From positions 1-5,006 of the forward strand of contig JAKAZX010000312.1 in NCBI GenBank assembly GCA_021826485.1: a stretch of DNA of 5,006 nt, in the 5' to 3' direction. The DNA comes from Pseudomonadota bacterium. Its GTDB lineage: Bacteria > Pseudomonadota > Alphaproteobacteria > Acetobacterales > Acetobacteraceae. Made by a program: the position numbers and the translations under genes. Shown here in pieces: positions 1 to 5,006 of this stretch (position 1 is its first letter; each line of letters starts with the position of its first letter). The notes under the pieces were generated by a model that ran no database searches, was not told the DNA's origin, and saw only the letters and a list, made by a program, of their open reading frames with translations.

Positions 1-61
1 GGCCTATCTGCAGGGACGCCTCACCAGGTCGCTGCGACACGGCGTCGCGGCCCTTGAGTGA
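1..61 (+). CDS. Possible C-terminal end of an upstream gene (partial, unidentified)
   Basis: From base 2 one rightward frame reads 19 codons (AYLQGRLTRSLRHGVAALE) and stops at TGA 59-61, six bases before the IS end at 67. The residues look like an ordinary amphipathic C-terminal helix with G/C-ending codons, so this may be the end of a real gene that continues left of the window. A stretch this short can be open by chance, and another frame is also open here. I do not recognise a family. If it is real, the IS lies just behind its stop codon and would not have interrupted it. Confidence 0.25.
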   Translation, partial: AYLQGRLTRSLRHGVAALE

Positions 62-66
62 TCCTT

Positions 67-80
67 TGAAGCTGCCCCGA
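67..80 (+). repeat. Outer terminus of the 3' IS3-family piece (inverted repeat end)
   Basis: The bases TGAAGCTGCCCCGA read inward from 67 and lie 39 bases beyond the stop codon of the transposase remnant (TAA, 108-106 on the minus strand), where an IS3-family end is expected. TG at the tip is typical of the family. The exact boundary was judged by eye from resemblance to the other end at 1371-1384. Confidence 0.55.
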
Positions 81-105
81 TTTCGTGGAGTGGTGATGGA
101 CTTGG

Positions 106-630
106 TTATTCCGGTTCTGCGGTGACATCCTCCATTGCTGCTTCGCAGGCCATGGGCGACCTGTAGCCGAGGGCGGAATGCAGCCGTACCGGGTTGTACC
201 GGCCTTCGATAAGGCTGAAGCAAGCCATGCGTGGCTCGGCCTGGGATGCAAACCGGCGCCTGTCGAGCAGTTCGCATTCGAGCATGGCGAAGAAGCTCTC
301 GCACATGGCGTTGTCGTAGGCATCGCCGACCGATCCCATGGACGGCCGCACGCCGGCCTCCTGGCAGCGCTTGCCGAAGGCCAGAGACGTATATTGGCTG
401 CCCTGCTCACTGTGATGGATGACGCCGCCCGGTTGGCGCTGGCCAATCGCCATCTCCAATGCATCAATCGCCAACTCGGCTCCAGGCATCCAGCACGACA
501 GCGAGCATAGAGGCAGCCGCTTGCCGTCGGCACGAAGGTGATGTCGGCGACCCAGAGCTGGTTCGGTTGCGACGCCACGAAGTTGCGGTCCACCAGATCA
601 GGTGCCGGCCGTGCGTCCTTGTCGCGCCAC
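106..630 (-). pseudogene. C-terminal remnant of an IS3-family transposase (orfB, second element)
   Basis: This is the DDE integrase core of a transposase. It enters from the junction with DKDARPAPDLVDRNF and QLWVADITFVPTASG, which carries the first catalytic Asp. An extra base near 506 then shifts the frame: the expected LAVVLDAWSR appears in a different frame. A deletion near 476-481 follows, removing an estimated dozen or more codons of the segment that normally reads RRIVGWAM and onward. The frame resumes at ELAIDALEM and continues to TAA (108-106). The second catalytic position reads HHSEQGSQYTS, with Glu (GAG, 408-406) where the family has Asp. The third, CESFF, keeps Glu (300-298). The integrase-core end (YNPVRLHSALGYRSP) is well preserved. 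The subgroup appears different from the upstream piece; I place it near the IS3/IS51-type elements with modest confidence. Not functional. Confidence 0.85.
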
Positions 631-1079
631 CAGCGCTTGATGACGGCGCGGGATTCGGCCAGAGTGGCGAAGACCTCTTCGTTCAGGCATTCGTCGCGCA
701 AGCGCCCGCTGAAACTCTCGACGGAGCCGTTCTGCTGCGACTTGGCAGGCGCGATGTAATGCCAGTCGATGCCGGTGCGGTTTGTCCATTCCAGGATGGC
801 GCGGCTGGCCATCTCGGTCCCGTTGTCGCTGGCGATCGTCGCCGGCTGGCTGCGCCGGGCGATCAGGTCGTCCAGCTCGCGCGCAAGCCGCCGCCCGCCG
901 ATCGAGGTGTCCACCACCAAGGCCAGGGCTTCGCGGGCGAAGTCGTCGACGATGCACAGGATCCGGAAGCGGCGGCCCCACGACAGGGTGTCGACCAGCC
1001 CGCAGGCCCGCCTCTGGGAGAAGCCGCGCTGGGCCATCAGGCGGAGCACGGCCTCCCGGCGCGCCGCGGGCCCGGTCAG
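625..1079 (-). pseudogene. orfB transposase remnant of an IS407-like element, internally deleted and 3'-truncated
   Basis: The frame is recognisable from LTGPAARREAVLRL (from 1079) through MAQRGFSQRRACGLVD. It then jumps directly to TLSWGRRFRILCIVDDF. In intact relatives the helix-turn-helix region and the start of the catalytic core (ending ...DFVSDTLSW) lie between these blocks, so roughly 80-90 codons are missing, including the first catalytic Asp. The junction is near 991-998, where GTCGAC could serve both sides. Downstream the second Asp (SDNGTEM, GAC at 827-825) and the Glu (VESF, GAG at 719-717) are present, as are RLRDECLNEEVFATLAE and ESRAVIKRWWRD. The normal ending (family pattern YNxxRPHSxxGxxTP) is absent: the reading passes in frame into the second element at about 620-632. 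Expected role was DNA strand transfer; two independent truncations make it inactive. Confidence 0.85.
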
Positions 1080-1081
1080 TC

Positions 1082-1324
1082 TTTCCCAGAAGGTCTTTCA
1101 GGGCAGCGACGTCCAGCATCGACTCCGCCAGCAGCTTCTTCAGCCGCCGGTTCTCGTCCTCAAGCGTCTTCAGCCTCGTCGCCTCGGACACCTGCGTCCC
1201 GCCATACTTGGCCTTCCACTGGTAGAAGGTCTATTCGCTGATCCCATGTCGCCGGCAGACCTCCGCCGTCGTGCTCGCGCAGAACCGCGATGACCTGCGC
1301 CTCGGTCAACCTGCTCTTCTTCAA
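1082..1324 (-). pseudogene. orfA (transposase HTH subunit) of the IS407-like element, broken
   Basis: OrfA of IS3-family elements supplies the helix-turn-helix and leucine-zipper part of the transposase. The frame begins KKSRLTEAQVIAVLREHD, with TTG (1324-1322) where relatives have ATG. An AGGAG (1335-1331) lies six bases upstream, so the start site itself is well defined. Near 1266-1273 bases are missing (relatives read about EAGAKT before AEVC) and the frame shifts. In the new frame AEVCRRHGISE is followed by TAG (1233-1231) where the family has Gln (CAG), then TFYQWKAKYGG. The zipper segment ATRLKTLEDENRRLKKLLAE and SMLDVAALKDLLGK follow without damage. That gives three lesions: altered start codon, frameshifting deletion and amber codon. 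The family's -1 frameshift into orfB cannot be traced here, because orfB lies in the +1 frame relative to orfA at 1074-1087, so a further indel is likely. Confidence 0.85.
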
Positions 1325-1370
1325 GTCCGTCTCCTTGGGGACGGACTCTCACTCAAACTGAGGGATCAGG

Positions 1371-1384
1371 AAGGGGGCAGGTCA
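1371..1384 (-). repeat. Outer terminus of the IS407-like piece (inverted repeat end)
   Basis: Read leftward from 1384 the end is TGACCTGCCCCCTT, 60 bases upstream of the orfA start. It resembles the opposite end (67-80) in TGA and CTGCCCC only, with a one-base offset. The outer boundary is inferred from the TG tip and the position relative to orfA. Confidence 0.6.
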
Positions 1385-1671
1385 GCGGGGCCGCTTCCCG
1401 TACTCGCCCGTTATCGCCGTCACCGGACCGAGCAGACGCCCAAACCGGTCGCGAGTACCCTTCATTCCATATGTGCCGGGGTAAGACATTGCTACAGTTG
1501 ATGTTTTCGGCATCCAAGCGGCCCGGACTCCATTCACCCCGGCTCCTGCTCCATATCGCCGAAGTGGAGGCAGGCACGCGAGACGCCAGGGGCGTACGGC
1601 CCGGCGGGCTGGCGACCCTGACCACGCGGTTCTATATCCGCACGATGCAGCCCTCGCTCACCTCTGTCACC

Positions 1672-1713
1672 GGCCGGGCCGGATACCCGGCTCTGTCCGC
1701 AACCAGCCCGGCC
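1672..1713 (+). repeat. GC-rich inverted repeat in the prfC leader
   Basis: GGCCGGGC at 1672-1679 is the exact reverse complement of GCCCGGCC at 1706-1713, with 26 bases between. Inside, CCGG and CCCGG could extend or compete with the pairing. There is no U-run, so this is not a standard intrinsic terminator. It lies 73 bases before the prfC start and could fold in the mRNA leader, but short GC repeats are common in DNA of this composition. Confidence 0.35.
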
Positions 1714-1771
1714 AACCTCCCGCCACCGTGAGTCCTGGCGTTCCCCCTCTCGCGCCCTGCCCATCCCAGCC

Positions 1772-1777
1772 GAGGAG
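1772..1777 (+). promoter_or_regulatory. Ribosome binding site of prfC
   Basis: GAGGAG at 1772-1777 is followed by eight bases and then GTG at 1786. This strong Shine-Dalgarno match at ideal spacing supports GTG 1786 as the start. Confidence 0.8.
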
Positions 1778-1785
1778 AACGCCCC

Positions 1786-3407
<1,622 letters not shown>

Positions 3408-3411
<4 letters not shown>

Positions 3412-3688
3412 TCGGATCACAGTCCGCAGGGCCGCCCGGCCTCGATATCGCCGGGATGCGCCGCCGGCTGCTCGACGCGCGCGCGGCGCTCCAGGCCGCC
3501 AGCACCGGTTCGGCGGACAGCCGCGATCCGGTGACGCTCGACCAGACCAGCGTCGGCTGCCTGTCGCGCATGGATGCGATGCAGCAGCAGGCGATGGCGC
3601 TCGCGACCGGGCGGTGGCGCTGACGCGCATCGAGGCCGGCGACTACGGCTGGTGCGTCCGGTGCGGCGAGGCGATCGCGCCGAAGCGG
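3408..3688 (+). pseudogene. TraR/DksA-type C4 zinc-finger protein, frameshifted and truncated
   Basis: Relatives of DksA bind RNA polymerase through its secondary channel; short members of about 105-110 residues are common in alphaproteobacteria and often of unknown role. ATG at 3408 overlaps the prfC stop (ATGA). The first frame gives 71 residues with the helical part of the family (MRRRLLDARAALQAA, then DQTSVGCLSRMDAMQQQAMA) and ends at TGA 3621-3623 after a frameshift near 3606-3613. The proper continuation lies in another frame: VALTRIEAGDYGWCVRCGEAIAPKR (3614-3688), with the first zinc Cys pair at 3653-3655 and 3662-3664. The second CxxC pair and the end are absent because transporter sequence follows at once. 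Relatives usually have two RIEA-like turns before GDYGWC and here there is one, so a short repeat-mediated loss is likely too. It cannot form the normal zinc site. The family call is firm; the exact subfamily is not. Confidence 0.85.
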
Positions 3689-4705
3689 GTCGGCCGCTGG
3701 ATCGACCGCACCACCGTCGCCCGCTACACGATCGGCGTCGCCGCCCTGCTGGCCGGCGCCTGCGCGCTGATGGCGGTCGGCCGCAGCCTGCCGCTGCTGG
3801 TCGGCACGCTCTATCTGCCCCGGCTCGGCGGGCCGGGGCTGATGGTGCACACCTCGCTCACCGCCATCGCGCGCGCCTTTCCCGGCCAGCGCGGCAAGGC
3901 GCTGGGCATTCCCAACCTCGGCATGCCGGTGGCCGAGGCGGTGCTGCCGCTCAGCGTGGCGCTCGGCATGGCCGCGATCGGCTGGCGTGCCGTCTGGGCG
4001 GGCGGCGTCGCCGTGATCCTGGTCTGGGCACCCTGCTCGCGCTCGCCTGCCTGCCGCGCCAAGCCGGCGTCGTGTCGGTGGCACAGAAGCCGCCGGGCGG
4101 CCATCCGGAGCGGCCGCGCGGACGGCATCTGTGGCGCGACCCGCGCGTGCTGTTCACGCTGCCCGCGATCCTGGCGGCCCCCTTCATCTCGACGGGGTTC
4201 TTCTTCCATCAGGCGCGGCTGCTGCAGGAAAAGGGCTGGGCGTTCGACTGGTGGGCAAGCTGCTTCGTCGGTGACGCCGTCGTGCGCGCTGTGTCGATGG
4301 TCGCGGTCGGGCCGTTGATCGACCGGCTTGGCGCCGTGCGCGTGCTGCCGTTCTTTCTAGCCCCGCTGGCGCTGTCGATGGCGGCGCTGGCCTTTGTCCG
4401 GCAGTCCTGGGGAGTGCCGCTCTACCTCGTGCCCACCGGTATCTCGGGCGGCATCAGCGCCACGCTGCTGACCGCGCTCTGGGTCGAGCAGTACGGCCCC
4501 GAGCGCTTGGCCGAGGTCCGCTCCGGCGTCGAGGCGGCGAATGTCAATCGCGAGCGGCACGTCACCGATCATCATGGGCTATCTGATCGATGCCGGCGTG
4601 CCGCTGTCGGTGCAGGCGGCCTGCTGCCTCGGGTATATCATGGCGGCGAGCTGGATCGCCCGGCGCGTGGAAGGTCACGCCATCATGGCACACGCGCGGC
4701 TCTGA
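3689..4705 (+). pseudogene. MFS transporter remnant: N-terminus lost, two frameshifts
   Basis: An inner-membrane major facilitator superfamily permease, substrate unknown. The recognisable sequence begins abruptly with VGRWIDRTTVARYT, which matches motif A in the loop after TM2, so TM1-TM2 and the start codon are gone. TM3-TM6 follow in one frame (YTIGVAALLAGACALMAVG, LPLLVGTLYL, AEAVLPLSVALGMA, AVWAGGVAVILV). One base is missing near 4022-4026 and the frame continues as GTLLALACLPRQAG, then the central cytoplasmic loop and TM7 (VLFTLPAILAAPFISTGFFF). A second motif A-like GPLIDRLGA follows TM8, then TM9-TM10. One extra A near 4539-4541 shifts the frame again and the rest reads SIASGTSPIIMGYLIDAG and LSVQAACCLGYIMAASWIARR to TGA at 4703-4705. 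About ten of the usual twelve helices remain. The left part is joined directly to the DksA-like remnant. Sequencing error could explain one of the single-base shifts but not the missing N-terminus. Confidence 0.85.
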
Positions 4706-4717
4706 CCGGCCCAGGCA

Positions 4718-5006
4718 TCATGCGGGCGGCTCGGCTTCGGCGGCAGCCAGCATCGCCTCCCAGACCTCCCGCGCTCTCCGTTCCATAGCCGCATCCGATC
4801 CATCGTCGGCCCCGAGACCCGCGGCCCCGGCCCGCAGCGCCGCCTGGAGGGCTGCAAGCGGATCGACGATGCCCGCCGCCAGCATGTCCACCACTTCGCC
4901 GGACGGCAGGCTCACCCCCGCTTGGTCCGGATCGTCGTGGTCGAGCAGACGGGGCATCACCCGGACCGGCGCGATGCCGGCGTTCTGCAGCGCGTGCCGA
5001 ACGGCT
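4718..5006 (-). CDS. Divergent GroEL/Cpn60-like protein, C-terminal part (cut by window edge)
   Basis: The leftward frame is open from the right edge (5005) to TGA at 4720-4718, about 95 residues. The segment AVRHALQNAGIAPVRVM, then DHDDPDQAGVSLPSGEVVDM and LAAGIVDPLAALQAALRAG, follows the order of the end of the GroEL equatorial domain (family pattern: APLRQI..NAG....VV, then G(Y/F)NAATGEY.DMI.AGI.DPTKV.R.AL..AASVAG). Shared features are the NAG, GE-x-VDM-x-x-AGI-x-DP and ALxxGAA blocks with matching spacing. It departs from standard GroEL after this: TTE is replaced by GADDGSD, and the tail is a charged helix (MERRAREVWEAMLAAAEAEPPA) with no GGM repeats. The ATP-binding half lies outside the window, so activity cannot be judged. 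It may be an accessory chaperonin paralogue or a remnant. A start inside the window (GTG 4960) is unlikely because the similarity extends upstream. It converges on the transporter remnant with 12 bases between the stop codons and no obvious terminator hairpin. Confidence 0.6.
   Translation of the reverse strand, partial: AVRHALQNAGIAPVRVMPRLLDHDDPDQAGVSLPSGEVVDMLAAGIVDPLAALQAALRAGAAGLGADDGSDAAMERRAREVWEAMLAAAEAEPPA

Larger units (their letters stand above)
67..1384 (-). mobile_element. Composite, decayed IS3-family insertion sequence (two different elements fused)
   Basis: Read on the minus strand, the block starts at a terminus beginning TGACCTGCCCCC (outer base 1384) and ends at one whose inward reading is TGAAGCTGCCCC (outer base 67). 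Both begin TGA and contain CTGCCCC but differ beyond that, as expected if they come from different elements. Inside are orfA and the first part of orfB of an IS407-like element, then the last part of orfB of a second IS3-family element. The junction lies near 620-632. Flanking bases (left ...GATCCT, right GCGGGG...) show no 3-5 base target duplication, which fits fusion by deletion between two copies or an old insertion. Every reading frame is damaged, so the block should not be autonomous, although its ends could be acted on in trans by an intact relative. Confidence 0.85.
1385..1785 (+). other. Gap between the IS and prfC: presumed prfC promoter and leader
   Basis: These 401 bases carry no credible gene. 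The open frames that cross them (for example 1471-1731 rightward and 1353-1625 leftward) have no recognisable domain and read like frame shadows of GC-rich DNA. The only AT-richer stretch is about 1465-1515 (CATTCCATATG, ACATTGCTACAGTTGATG), the likeliest place for a promoter. I cannot align a convincing -35/-10 pair: TTGCTA and TTGATG are partial -35 matches without a good -10 at 16-18 bases. TATATC at 1633-1638 is -10-like but lacks a -35. The downstream part holds the inverted repeat at 1672-1713. Confidence 0.5.

Noticed and set aside
1074..1087. Programmed frameshift site between orfA and orfB (GGGAAAGAC on the minus strand)
   Set aside because: There is no A6G-type slippery run, and orfB lies in the +1 frame, not the -1 frame used by IS3-family elements.
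459..1241. Plus-strand open frame of 260 codons across the IS
   Set aside because: It is antisense to recognisable transposase sequence and its residues show no family pattern.
55..1392. Target-site duplication flanking the IS
   Set aside because: The bases outside 67 (GATCCT) and outside 1384 (GCGGGG) do not match at 3-5 bases, and small boundary shifts do not help.
1465..1640. Sigma-70 promoter for prfC
   Set aside because: Partial -35 (TTGCTA, TTGATG) and -10 (TATATC) matches exist but never at proper spacing from each other, so no exact promoter can be supported.
3614..4025. Functional zinc-finger/MFS fusion protein
   Set aside because: It has half a zinc site, no TM1-TM2, no plausible ribosome binding site, and a frameshift after TM6.
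4703..4725. Bidirectional terminator between the convergent genes
   Set aside because: Only 12 bases separate the stop codons and no stable stem with a U-run is visible on either strand.

Overview
The window is GC-rich (about two thirds G+C by eye) with the strong third-position G/C bias of a high-GC proteobacterium. The IS3-family remnants, the RF3 sequence and a short TraR/DksA-type gene beside prfC suggest an alphaproteobacterium, perhaps Rhodospirillales/Acetobacteraceae. That placement is inferred from general resemblance, not from a search. Only one gene, prfC, is complete and undamaged.

Layout. Bases 1-66 may hold the last codons of a rightward gene cut by the window edge. Bases 67-1384 are a decayed composite insertion sequence on the minus strand, made of pieces of two different IS3-family elements. 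The 5' part (about 630-1384: orfA and orfB of an IS407-like element) runs in frame into the 3' part of a second IS3-family transposase (about 67-630). Both parts carry further deletions, frameshifts, a nonsense codon and altered catalytic residues, so nothing here should transpose by itself. Bases 1385-1785 are a 401-base gap that must hold the prfC promoter and leader. I find only a GC-rich inverted repeat there. prfC (1786-3411, +) encodes a full-length peptide chain release factor 3 with every GTPase motif.

A TraR/DksA-type zinc-finger gene overlaps the prfC stop by ATGA (3408). It is broken by a frameshift and then fused by deletion to an MFS transporter that has lost its N-terminus. The zinc finger keeps only its first CxxC, and the transporter starts at its motif A after TM2. 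Two further single-base frameshifts interrupt the transporter, which ends at 4705. Converging on it from the minus strand (4718 to the right edge) is the C-terminal part of a divergent GroEL/Cpn60-like protein without the usual GGM tail.

How the parts relate. The ancestral order was probably prfC, then a DksA-like gene translationally coupled to it, then a separate MFS gene, all rightward. Deletion between the second and third genes fused their remnants. The window is best read as a locus in decay: IS remnants and two broken genes around a retained translation factor. I see no new defence system, CRISPR array, tRNA or rRNA. The most interesting open item is the divergent chaperonin-like tail at the right edge.
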